This document shows positions 1 through 8,316 of a stretch of 64,000 nucleotides of DNA, piece by piece; position 1 is the first letter of the stretch, and every line of letters begins with the position of its first letter. A model generated the notes under the pieces. That model was not told the DNA's origin. It made no database searches and was given only the letters and a program-made list of their open reading frames with translations. Source of the stretch: CAWIHK01 sp963835935 (GTDB lineage: Bacteria > Bacteroidota > Ignavibacteria > UBA10030 > CAVZMI01). Both the position numbers and the translations under genes were made by a program. Location of the stretch: contig CAWIHK010000005.1 of the NCBI GenBank assembly GCA_963835935.1, forward strand, positions 496,001 through 560,000, in the 5' to 3' direction.

Positions 1-428
1 GAATATCGTTCTGCAAGAATTTCCATGTATTTTGTTATGAACGAAAATGATTTATCGCTTGTGTAGTAATTTTCCGGTTTCGTCCATTCCGGGCGCAAAG
101 CGTTTGGGTCTTCCTGGAATGAAGCAAGGTGAAAGAAAGTGAGAATTACTTTTAATTTGTTGGCATCGCAAAGCGAAATTATTTTTTCCAGGTTCGCAGT
201 GATTATTTTGTTTTCATTTCCATCATTATCGATCAGATCGAATGGCAGGCCGAATCTCACGGCTTTAAGTTGCATAGAAGCTATGAGTTTGAAATCGTTT
301 TCAATTTCGTTAAAGTCTGGTTCTGTATAGAATTTTATAGAGTGTCCTGTAGAGGCAGGCAAATAATTTATTCCCATCAAGAATTGTTTTTTATTGTCGA
401 TGATCCGGTAACCGTCTTTAAAATACAT
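1..428 (-). CDS. Glycoside hydrolase, GH5/beta-mannanase-like (N-terminal part, runs off window)
   Basis: The minus strand is open from an ATG at 428 to the window edge, giving 142 codons with no stop. The reading contains MGINYLPA near residue 18, then a helix and an inner strand ending in AVRFGLPFD, and later KVILTFFHLA. Such alternating strands and helices with 'GINY' and 'VRF' motifs are typical of the first strands of the TIM barrel in GH5-type cellulases and beta-mannanases. The catalytic glutamates would lie beyond the window, so activity cannot be checked. No signal peptide is seen at this start. The family assignment is by pattern only; other clan-A glycoside hydrolases are possible. 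Confidence 0.65.
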   Translation of the reverse strand, partial: MYFKDGYRIIDNKKQFLMGINYLPASTGHSIKFYTEPDFNEIENDFKLIASMQLKAVRFGLPFDLIDNDGNENKIITANLEKIISLCDANKLKVILTFFHLASFQEDPNALRPEWTKPENYYTSDKSFSFITKYMEILAERY

Positions 429-1140
429 GTTCTATAATTCTTCCTGTTTTGTTGATATTAATATTTTCGAATAATGCTTTAAAAATACCTCATATTGAGG
501 TAGAATGCAAGGGTTTACTACCAGTAAGAGAGAATGATGAAGAAATAATTATTTTGATTGCCGATAAATGTGTTGTAGGTCGAAGTTGTACTTCGATTTT
601 ATTCGAATCGATGATTGAAAATAGAAAAATAAGAAATATCACCCTTTACGAGATCGTCTACGAAAAAGCTCCTTGAATTATCTTCGGCTATCCTGCTTCA
701 CATCATTCAATATTTCCATTAATTCGTCCGAGAAAAAAACAATATCTGCAAGTCAATTTTGGTTAATATTACTTAATTTCATCAATAATTACAAATGATG
801 ATATTATTTTCCTTGCCTTGTAATTTTTATTTTGGTAAATTATGGTCTGTAAGGAAGTCAGTAGTGGTCAGGAAAAGATTTAATACGAAATTTTGTAGTG
901 CGGTCGTTGAAATGACGTTCTATTTTTATCATAGAGTTTTTAATTGTCGTTCGCTGTTCCTTTCACCTTTCCGCATATACATTTTTCCTTTAAGAACGCT
1001 TTTTAGAAAAATTCTTTTGTGGTTCTGTCTCATGAAGTTTATGTACCTTGATTCCGATAATATTTGGAAGATCAGGGTAATTTGAATTGCCAGATTACAC
1101 TTATAAATGAAAATATAATTTAATAAAGGAGTTTTCTGTA
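429..1140. other. Intergenic region without a convincing gene
   Basis: About 0.7 kb lies between the divergent glycoside hydrolase and etfB. It is AT-rich. Two short plus-strand open frames exist (449-676 and 795-1085). The first starts with TTG, has no ribosome binding site, and contains a faintly glycosyltransferase-like stretch (VVGRSCTSILFES); the second is rich in Phe, Leu and Arg and looks like random translation. The region must carry the promoter for the etfB operon, but no clear -35/-10 pair was identified. A good ribosome binding site (AAAGGAG) lies about 8 bases before the etfB ATG. Confidence 0.5.
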
Positions 1141-1923
1141 ATGCAAATCTTTGTCATTCTTAAAATGGTGCCTGATGTTGTGGAAGAACTTGTCATCGGC
1201 AAGGATGGTAAATCTCTCGATGAGGAATCCATCCGGTTTAAACTCAGCGAACCTGATGAACATGCGCTCGAAGAAGCCGTGCTCCTAAAAGAAAAATGCG
1301 GCGGTTCGATTACCGCTTTAGCGCTCGACGCGCCGGATGTCAACGATGCACTGTACCTTGCGCTGGCGAAAGGCGCCAACCAGGCATTCCGGGTCTCCGG
1401 CGAGTGTAAAGGCTGGCAAACATCCGTTGTTGCGAATCTTTTCACATCATTCTTGTCTTCACGTTTCGGCACTCTTACAAATGAAACAATAGTGCTGACA
1501 GGATCGCAGGCAATTGACGATGTTGAGGGAGAACTTGGCGCTTGTCTATCTGAGCTGCTGAAGATTCCTTATATAAGCGTTGTAACAGGATTGAGTGTAG
1601 ACGGAGGAGCGAAGTCGGCCACAGTACTTAAGGAATTTTCAGGAGGACTTCGCGGTGAGTTCACATTGCCGCTTCCTGCGGTTATTGGAATTCAATCGGC
1701 ATCGAAGCCCCCCCGCTATGTTCCGGTTGCAAAAGTTAATGCAGCAAAAAAAACTGCTAAAATCGAATCTGTTTCAATTCCTGCTGCAAATGCACAATCT
1801 ACTTTGTCGATTCGAAAGATGTTTACTCCGGTAGCTACAGGAAAAGCTGAGATGCTTGAGGGATCACCGAAAGATATCTCGGCTCGCTTAATTGAAATAA
1901 TTACGCAACGTGGAATTTTATAG
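1141..1923 (+). CDS. etfB: Electron transfer flavoprotein subunit beta
   Basis: Small subunit of an ETF heterodimer, which carries electrons from flavin dehydrogenases to a membrane acceptor and also binds AMP or a second flavin. The 260-residue protein begins with the family-typical MQIFVILKMVPD and has the conserved SEPDEHALEEAV helix near residue 40. The loop GSQAIDDVEGELG (about residue 120) sits where bifurcating ETFs usually carry a GDTAQVGP-type sequence, so this ETF more resembles non-bifurcating forms. It starts an operon: etfA follows after 13 bases, then three Hdr-like genes. An AAAGGAG ribosome binding site supports the start. The physiological electron donor is unknown. Confidence 0.92.
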   Translation: MQIFVILKMVPDVVEELVIGKDGKSLDEESIRFKLSEPDEHALEEAVLLKEKCGGSITALALDAPDVNDALYLALAKGANQAFRVSGECKGWQTSVVANLFTSFLSSRFGTLTNETIVLTGSQAIDDVEGELGACLSELLKIPYISVVTGLSVDGGAKSATVLKEFSGGLRGEFTLPLPAVIGIQSASKPPRYVPVAKVNAAKKTAKIESVSIPAANAQSTLSIRKMFTPVATGKAEMLEGSPKDISARLIEIITQRGIL

Positions 1924-1936
1924 GGAAGATAAGATC

Positions 1937-2908
1937 ATGGCAAAAGAAATTATTGTTGTTTCAGAAATTCTTCAGGGAAAAATTTCCGATATCACTTATG
2001 AAATGCTTGGTGTCGGACGAAAACTTGCTGACGGCATCCAGAAACCCCTGCTTGCATGTGTTGTTGGAACCGATGGTTCGGCTCTTGCAAAAAACCTTGG
2101 AACAGCCGATAAGGTTTTGCTTGCTGAAGATCAAGCGTTTGCCGCTCCTACATCAGAAGCGATTGCATCTTTCATTGTCGAAATTATCAAGCAAAGAGAA
2201 CCCGCACTTGTGCTTATTGGCGGGACAAATATTGGCACTGGCGTCGGTACCATTCTTTCATTACGCACAAATTTACCTCATATAAATTTTTCAAAAGATA
2301 TTCAGTTAGAAAATGGAAAAATTGTCGTCACCAGTCAATTATTTGGCGGTAAAATTCTTGCCGAGGTAGAAGTACCAGCCGGTGGAGCTATTTTAAGCGT
2401 TGTGCCCGGCGCGTTCCCAATAGAAGCTGGAAAAAGCACGCGTTCGCCGGAAGTTGAGAAGTTGACAATCCCAGCCGGTGAATCGAAAATAAACTTTAAA
2501 CAGTTCATAGAACCTGAGACGGGTGATGTTGATATCACCAAACAAGATGTACTGATATTTGTCGGACGGGGAATTGAAAATGAATCGAATCTGGAACCTG
2601 CAGAGGAGTTGGCAAAAGTTCTGGGAGGAGCTGTATGTGGATCACGTCCGGTGATCGATCAAGGATGGTTGCCCTTGAGCCGACAAGTCGGAAAATCAGG
2701 AATGATGGTGAAGCCGAAATTATATCTAGCGTTGGGCATTAGTGGGGCGCCGGAACATATTGAAGGGATGAAAAATTCGGAACTTATCGTCGCTATTAAT
2801 AGTGATCCTAAAGCTCCAATTTTCAACATAGCTCATTACGGTGCAGTTGCCGATATCCAGGAACTCATACCTGAATTAAAGGATGCAATCGAAAAGAAAA
2901 AGGGATAA
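1937..2908 (+). CDS. etfA: Electron transfer flavoprotein subunit alpha
   Basis: Large ETF subunit, 323 residues, which holds the mobile FAD. The C-terminal FAD-binding domain is clear: GRGIENESNLEPAEELA, then SRPVIDQGWLPLSRQVGKSG, then LGISGAPEHIEGM, then AINSDPKAPIFNIAHYG. No ferredoxin extension is present, unlike the second EtfA in this window. The ATG at 1937 was chosen over an upstream in-frame start at 1910 because the latter overlaps etfB and adds residues not seen in the family; GGGAAG lies upstream. The gene ends 3 bases before the membrane iron-sulfur gene, implying one transcript and a dedicated membrane electron acceptor. Confidence 0.93.
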   Translation: MAKEIIVVSEILQGKISDITYEMLGVGRKLADGIQKPLLACVVGTDGSALAKNLGTADKVLLAEDQAFAAPTSEAIASFIVEIIKQREPALVLIGGTNIGTGVGTILSLRTNLPHINFSKDIQLENGKIVVTSQLFGGKILAEVEVPAGGAILSVVPGAFPIEAGKSTRSPEVEKLTIPAGESKINFKQFIEPETGDVDITKQDVLIFVGRGIENESNLEPAEELAKVLGGAVCGSRPVIDQGWLPLSRQVGKSGMMVKPKLYLALGISGAPEHIEGMKNSELIVAINSDPKAPIFNIAHYGAVADIQELIPELKDAIEKKKG

Positions 2909-2911
2909 TCG

Positions 2912-4957
2912 ATGGAAAACGCTGTCATTACACCTATACGACCTACTTATTGGAATATCCCTCACTGGGCAGAAATTGGCCAGTACTTGTTTGGTTTTCT
3001 GGCCATTGCTATTTTTATTTATGGCTTGTGGATACATCTCCAACGCTGGCGTTCAGGTAAATCGGAAAAAATCGAATTGACTTTGGGTCAACGTATCCAG
3101 GCATTTTGCAAGTATGCCCTTCTTCAAGCTCGACTTTCCACAGAGCCGCGTGCACTCATTATGCACTTGGGTATTTTTTGGGGGATGGTGTTCCTGGCAA
3201 TAGGTACGGCGCTTGCAACCGTTGATTGGGATGTTACACATCTGTTCTTCGGTTTTCAATTTCTCGTGGGTCACTCCTATATATTATTTGAATTAGTGTT
3301 GGATATTGCCGGTGTTGTATTGATTGTCGGTCTAATTATTGCAATTTATCGGCGTTACATTTTACACCTTGAAAAACTTAAAACCATTTCACCTCCAACT
3401 TTCCCATTAGATTCTTTCTACCTGCTAGCCATACTTCTTGTAGTGGCAGTCACCGGATTTCTTATCGAAGGATTAAGGCTCGCGATAACCGACATTCGTT
3501 GGGAAGAATCAAGAAGCTGGGCATTTGCAGGAAATGGATTGTCAAAATTATTCAGACTGATGTCGGATGATGCCATTAGGAGTTCTCATCTCTTTTTATG
3601 GATTGTACATGCACTTTTTGCGTTTGTATTCATCGCTAGTATTCCTTTCTCCAAAGCATTCCATATGGTAGCTTCAGGCGTAAGTATCTTTCTGCGCAGG
3701 ATTTCAAATCCAGGTATACTTCATCCGGAAGGAACGAGCGTTGAAAAGATCTCCGATTTTACATGGCGTCAACTTTTACAATTTGACGGTTGCACATGGT
3801 GCGGGCGATGCCAGGAAGTATGTCCAGCAAATATCAGTGGATACTCTCTTTCCCCGAAAAATGTAATCCTCAAACTCAATGGGCAACCGGTAGAGAGGCA
3901 AAAAAAAGAAAGTAACGACAAAGATTCACAGACAAATACATCGGCGCTTCACGGCTCGGCGATTACTGCCGAAGAACTTTGGGCTTGCACAACATGCATA
4001 GCTTGCGAAGTTGCATGTCCTGTTTTCATCGAACAACCGAGAGCTATCATAGAGCTTCGTCGCCATCTTGTTAACCAAGGGGAAATTGACAAGAACCAGC
4101 AAGAAACGCTTGCTCGTATGCAGCGATACGGTAATTCTTTTGGTCAATCCGACCGCATGCGCGCAAAATGGACAGAGGGATTGGAATTCAAGATCAAAGA
4201 TGCCCGTAAAGAACCAGTAGAATATCTCTGGTGGGTTGGCGATTACGCTTCATACGATGCACGCCTGCAAGATATCACACGGATGACAGCAAAGTTATTT
4301 AACCTCGCGGGGCTTGATTTCGGAATTGCTTACGAAGGTGAACGAAATTCAGGTAACGATATTCGTCGCATCGGTGAGGAAGGATTATTTGAGCTTCTTA
4401 AGGATAAAAATCTACAGACTCTCAACAAAGCAAAATTCCAGACCATCGTAACAACCGATCCGCATGCATATAACGCACTAAAAAATGAATATAGCCTAAA
4501 CGGTAACGGCAACACGTTGAAAGTAAAGCATTATACAGAAGTACTAGATGACATGATTAAACGTGGCCAACTGAAACTCACAAAGAAATCATCATTACAC
4601 GTAACCTATCACGATCCCTGCTACCTCGGCCGGTATAATGGTATCTATAATGAGCCGCGAAATATACTGCGAGCAATAGGAGTTAATCTGATAGAAATGA
4701 AGCGGAATGGTGATAGAAGTTTCTGCTGCGGAGCCGGCGGTGGAAGGATTTGGATGGAAGAGGATGCAAGCATTAAGGAACGTCCCTCGGAAAATCGTAT
4801 TCGTGAAGCAGTAGCTGAGACACACGCAGAGATATTTGTTGTCGCATGTCCAAAGGATATGGTGATGTTCCAGGATGCTGTAAAGACAACTGGTAATGAA
4901 GCTAAAATCGTTGTTCGTGACATTTCCGAACTTGTATGGGAAGCATTAGAGCATTGA
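2912..4957 (+). CDS. Membrane HdrD/EtfD-like Fe-S oxidoreductase (ETF:quinone oxidoreductase type)
   Basis: A 681-residue protein probably passing electrons between ETF and the quinone pool. Residues 20-260 form about five membrane segments resembling the heme b domain of nitrate reductase gamma subunits. Two [4Fe-4S] sites follow: C294, C297, C300, C304 and C359, C362, C365, C369. Two HdrB-type CCG domains come last. In the first, all five expected cysteines are replaced (D444, N479, S480, D516, A519) although the spacing is kept; the second keeps C570, C605, C606 and C646 but has D649 as the fifth ligand. The domain order matches the EtfD/EMO family known from acyl-CoA-oxidising bacteria. 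The gene overlaps or nearly touches both neighbours. Confidence 0.85.
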   Translation: MENAVITPIRPTYWNIPHWAEIGQYLFGFLAIAIFIYGLWIHLQRWRSGKSEKIELTLGQRIQAFCKYALLQARLSTEPRALIMHLGIFWGMVFLAIGTALATVDWDVTHLFFGFQFLVGHSYILFELVLDIAGVVLIVGLIIAIYRRYILHLEKLKTISPPTFPLDSFYLLAILLVVAVTGFLIEGLRLAITDIRWEESRSWAFAGNGLSKLFRLMSDDAIRSSHLFLWIVHALFAFVFIASIPFSKAFHMVASGVSIFLRRISNPGILHPEGTSVEKISDFTWRQLLQFDGCTWCGRCQEVCPANISGYSLSPKNVILKLNGQPVERQKKESNDKDSQTNTSALHGSAITAEELWACTTCIACEVACPVFIEQPRAIIELRRHLVNQGEIDKNQQETLARMQRYGNSFGQSDRMRAKWTEGLEFKIKDARKEPVEYLWWVGDYASYDARLQDITRMTAKLFNLAGLDFGIAYEGERNSGNDIRRIGEEGLFELLKDKNLQTLNKAKFQTIVTTDPHAYNALKNEYSLNGNGNTLKVKHYTEVLDDMIKRGQLKLTKKSSLHVTYHDPCYLGRYNGIYNEPRNILRAIGVNLIEMKRNGDRSFCCGAGGGRIWMEEDASIKERPSENRIREAVAETHAEIFVVACPKDMVMFQDAVKTTGNEAKIVVRDISELVWEALEH

Positions 4958-4974
4958 TAGAAAGAATGAATGCA

Positions 4975-6183
4975 ATGAAAACAAATGAAGTGACCGTAGA
5001 ATCGGTAGACAACTTGACGTTAGAAAACCTCTTCAGTACACCTGAAGGACAGAAGGTTCTCTCATGCATCCAATGCGGAATGTGTGCTGGTACATGTCCT
5101 TATGGTGAATATATGTTGTATCCGCCGCGTCGCATTATAGAGATGCTGCGTGCAGGATTGATCGAGGAAGTGTTCGAATCGAACAGTCTTCTCAATTGTG
5201 TTGCTTGCTACGCGTGTATGGCAAAATGTCCCCGCGATATTCATCTGACAGAAGTTTTATTGCCTTTTATTAAAGAAGAGATGTTTGCACGATTGACTGA
5301 AGTACCGGCGGAATTACAAACGGCTCTGCAGAACATGTTGCGCTACGGGAATCCGGATGGATTCTCACCGCGAAAGCGTGCAGATTGGGTGAAAACAATC
5401 GATCTTCCTGTTCGAATTTTACCAGATAATCCGAAGCCGGTGGATGTTTTATGGTTCGTAGAGTGTACTCCTTCTTACTATCCTCGCGGGCAGGAAGCAA
5501 GCCGTGCAGTTGCAAAACTTTTTCACGTGATCAACACTGATTTCGGAATTCTCGGCAACGAAGAACGTTGTGCAGGCGAATGCGCACGACTTGTCGGCGA
5601 AGCAGGTCTTTTCGATACGCTTCGTGAACGTAATATGGGCGTTTTCAAAAAATTCCAATTTAACCAAATTGTCACGAGTGATGCACATGCATACGATGCC
5701 TTCAAATATATCTATCCTATGCATGGATTCAATTATCCATTGGAGCATACCACAACATATTTCGTTAAACATCTTGCAGAATTGAAACCTCATCTAACAA
5801 AGAAAGTAAATTACACCATCACATTTCACGACAATTGCTGCCTCAGCCGCCATAACGATCTTTATAAAGAACCGCGTGCATTGCTTTCGGCAATTCCCGG
5901 CGTAAAACTTGTAGAGATGACACACAATCATGTGAATTCACAATGCTGTGGTGGAGGTGGCGGGGGAATGTGGTTGGATACATACTATAAGAGTAAAGGA
6001 ATGGATCGTCTTTCCGATCGACGGATAAAAGAAGCAATCGCTACTGGAGCTGATGTTCTGGCTGTTTCATGTCCTTATGAAGTCTCACGATTTGAAGACG
6101 CTCTTAAATTGATCGGATATGAAAACAAAATGATCGTAAAAGATATAATGGAATTATTGGCGGAATCTTTAGGAGAAATTTAA
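4975..6183 (+). CDS. HdrC-HdrB-like (HdrD/GlpC-type) Fe-S oxidoreductase, soluble
   Basis: A 402-residue protein joining an HdrC-like double [4Fe-4S] domain (C31, C34, C37, C41 and C75, C78, C81, C85) to an HdrB-like double CCG domain. The first CCG motif is partial: C164 and C199 remain, while A200, D236 and A239 replace ligands. The second has C288, C324, C325, C366 but E369 as fifth ligand. No membrane segment is present, in contrast to its upstream paralogue. It lies one base before hdrA and so probably supplies the HdrB and HdrC functions of an HdrABC-like complex. The start at 4975 is preceded by GAAAG at suitable spacing; in-frame ATGs at 4936 and 4966 are alternatives. Confidence 0.83.
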   Translation: MKTNEVTVESVDNLTLENLFSTPEGQKVLSCIQCGMCAGTCPYGEYMLYPPRRIIEMLRAGLIEEVFESNSLLNCVACYACMAKCPRDIHLTEVLLPFIKEEMFARLTEVPAELQTALQNMLRYGNPDGFSPRKRADWVKTIDLPVRILPDNPKPVDVLWFVECTPSYYPRGQEASRAVAKLFHVINTDFGILGNEERCAGECARLVGEAGLFDTLRERNMGVFKKFQFNQIVTSDAHAYDAFKYIYPMHGFNYPLEHTTTYFVKHLAELKPHLTKKVNYTITFHDNCCLSRHNDLYKEPRALLSAIPGVKLVEMTHNHVNSQCCGGGGGGMWLDTYYKSKGMDRLSDRRIKEAIATGADVLAVSCPYEVSRFEDALKLIGYENKMIVKDIMELLAESLGEI

Positions 6184-6184
6184 T

Positions 6185-8194
6185 ATGGCAAAAGAAAACG
6201 GAGAAATACGAATTGGATGTTACATATGTCATTGCGGTGTAAACATCGCTTCTATAGTTGATGTCAAGGCTGTCAGAGATTATATGACATCGATTCCCAA
6301 TGTCGTGTTGTCCCGGGATTATAAATATATGTGTTCAGATCCAGGACAGGAACTCATCCAGCAAGATATTAAAGAACATAAGCTCAATCGTATCATTATA
6401 GCATCATGCTCACCATTGCTTCATGAACATACATTCCGCGTAGCTGTGGAAAAGGGAGGACTCAATCCTTTTTATTTTCAGATGGTAAATATTCGTGAGC
6501 ACGATTCATGGGTTCATACAGATAAAGCGGCTGCAACAGAAAAAGCAAAGGCACTTATGTATGCTGCCGTTCAACGTGTAAGATTGCATAAACCTCTTTC
6601 ACCAAAATCTGTTCCTGTCGATCCTCATGTATTGATTGTCGGAGGCGGAATCGCTGGTATTCATGCCGCATTATCACTAGCAAATGCCGGCAAGAAAGTT
6701 ACGCTTGTTGAACGAGAGCCTACTATCGGCGGACACATGGCAAAATTCGATAAGACTTTTCCAACACTAGATTGCGCAGCTTGTATCTTGACTCCTAAGA
6801 TGTCTGCTGTTCGTTCTCATCCAAATATCACTTTGTGGACATATTCAGAAGTTGTTAAAGTAGATGGTTTTGTTGGCAATTATAAAGTTACTGTAAAACA
6901 CAAACCAAGATATGTTATTGAAGATTTGTGCATCGGCTGTCTTGAATGTATCGAGGCATGCATATACAAAGAGGGGAAATATCCGGATGAGTTTAATGAA
7001 AAACTAAGCAAACGAAAACCGGTTTACATTCCATTTCCTCAGGCGACGCCACAGGTTGTGCTCATTGATCCGGATACATGCATCGATTTCAAGACAGGTA
7101 AATGTAAAAAAACGTGCATTGAAGTATGCGGCGACCGGAATGCGATCGACCTCAAACAAAAAGAAAAGATAGAAGAAATTCAGGTTGGCACTATTATACT
7201 TGCAACCGGATTTCAGGTTTTCGACGCACATAAAATTCCGTATTACGGTTACGGTACCTATCCTAACGTTTATACAGCTTTGGAAGTTGAACGCCTGATA
7301 AACGCCAGCGGCCCGACTAGCGGAGAAATTGTACTGCGTGACGGCCGAAAGCCGAAGACTATCGGCATTATTCATTGCGTTGGTTCACGAGATGAGAACA
7401 CAAATCGCTGGTGCTCGCGCGTCTGCTGTATGTATTCACTCAAACTGGCACACCTAATTCATGAACGAACAGAAGCGGAAATATATAATTTTTATATCGA
7501 CATGCGCGCGCCCGGTAAATTAATGGAAGAGTTTTACAATCGCGTCGCGCAAGAAGGTGTTCATCTAATTCGCGGCAAGGTTGCCGATATTTATCCGGAC
7601 ACTACCGACGGTGAAAGTAAACGTCTCATCCTTCAGGCAGAAGATACACTTCTCGGCCGCATATTGAAAATTCCCGTTGATATGGTTGTGCTTGCAGTGG
7701 GACTTGAACCGCATGCCGATGCGCAGGATGTGCGGCGATTATTTAATATTTCGTGTTCGACGGAGGGTTTCTTCCTTGAACGCCATCCGAAACTTGCGCC
7801 TGTGAATACATTCACCGATGGTATTTTCATCGCAGGCTGCTGTCAGGGACCGAAAGATATCCCGGATACTGTTGCACAAGCCGGCGCTGCTGCATGTGAA
7901 GCATTGGCTCTCATAGACAAGGGTGAAATCGAACTTGAACCAAATACTGCCTTCGTGGTGCAGGAGGAATGCTCTGGCTGCCGTACATGCCTCACGATCT
8001 GCCCATACAATGCTATCTCGCGTGATGAAGCGAAACAGAAAGCTTTTATTAATGAAGCACTCTGTAAAGGTTGCGGTACTTGTGTAGCAGCATGTCCGTC
8101 GGGTGCCATTAAGCAGAATTTATTTGAAGACGAGATGATTTTCAGTGAAATCGATGGCTTGCTGGAAGTAGAACAAGAAGCGTGTTGCTTATAA
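6185..8194 (+). CDS. hdrA: HdrA-like FAD/Fe-S electron-bifurcating subunit
   Basis: A 669-residue CoB-CoM heterodisulfide reductase subunit A homologue, the flavin protein that splits electron pairs in HdrABC complexes. Seen in order: an N-terminal domain with GCYICHCGVN; an FAD-binding Rossmann motif VGGGIAG near 152-158; the HdrA-specific TLDCAACILTPKM (C197, C200); a [4Fe-4S] site C249, C252, C255, C259; the thioredoxin-reductase-like fold; and two C-terminal ferredoxin clusters (C596, C599, C602, C606 and C627, C630, C633, C637). Bacterial HdrA proteins pair with many partners. Here the HdrBC-like fusion lies just upstream and an MvhADG-type hydrogenase is 4.6 kb away, which suggests H2-linked bifurcation. 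Confidence 0.9.
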   Translation: MAKENGEIRIGCYICHCGVNIASIVDVKAVRDYMTSIPNVVLSRDYKYMCSDPGQELIQQDIKEHKLNRIIIASCSPLLHEHTFRVAVEKGGLNPFYFQMVNIREHDSWVHTDKAAATEKAKALMYAAVQRVRLHKPLSPKSVPVDPHVLIVGGGIAGIHAALSLANAGKKVTLVEREPTIGGHMAKFDKTFPTLDCAACILTPKMSAVRSHPNITLWTYSEVVKVDGFVGNYKVTVKHKPRYVIEDLCIGCLECIEACIYKEGKYPDEFNEKLSKRKPVYIPFPQATPQVVLIDPDTCIDFKTGKCKKTCIEVCGDRNAIDLKQKEKIEEIQVGTIILATGFQVFDAHKIPYYGYGTYPNVYTALEVERLINASGPTSGEIVLRDGRKPKTIGIIHCVGSRDENTNRWCSRVCCMYSLKLAHLIHERTEAEIYNFYIDMRAPGKLMEEFYNRVAQEGVHLIRGKVADIYPDTTDGESKRLILQAEDTLLGRILKIPVDMVVLAVGLEPHADAQDVRRLFNISCSTEGFFLERHPKLAPVNTFTDGIFIAGCCQGPKDIPDTVAQAGAAACEALALIDKGEIELEPNTAFVVQEECSGCRTCLTICPYNAISRDEAKQKAFINEALCKGCGTCVAACPSGAIKQNLFEDEMIFSEIDGLLEVEQEACCL

Positions 8195-8316
8195 TGAAGT
8201 AAGAAAGGAAAATCAAGTACAGGTTTCTAATGTCGAATTTGGGCTAACGTACTTTTCTGCCTCTATGAAAAGTGTCTTTTAGCTTAAGTGAAGATGACAA
8301 GAGTTCTTATGAACCG

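Noticed and set aside
795..1085. Plus-strand open frame of 96 codons before etfB
   Set aside because: Composition is dominated by Phe, Leu, Arg and Cys without domain pattern, and there is no ribosome binding site; likely chance.
1101..1472. Minus-strand open frame opposite etfB
   Set aside because: Ser- and Ala-rich antisense shadow of a clear etfB gene.
7004..7375. Minus-strand open frame inside hdrA
   Set aside because: Antisense shadow; the plus strand encodes conserved HdrA motifs across the same bases.
8195..8316. Expected bidirectional terminator between the convergent hdrA and HdrD-like genes
   Set aside because: No GC-rich hairpin with a flanking T run was found in this gap.
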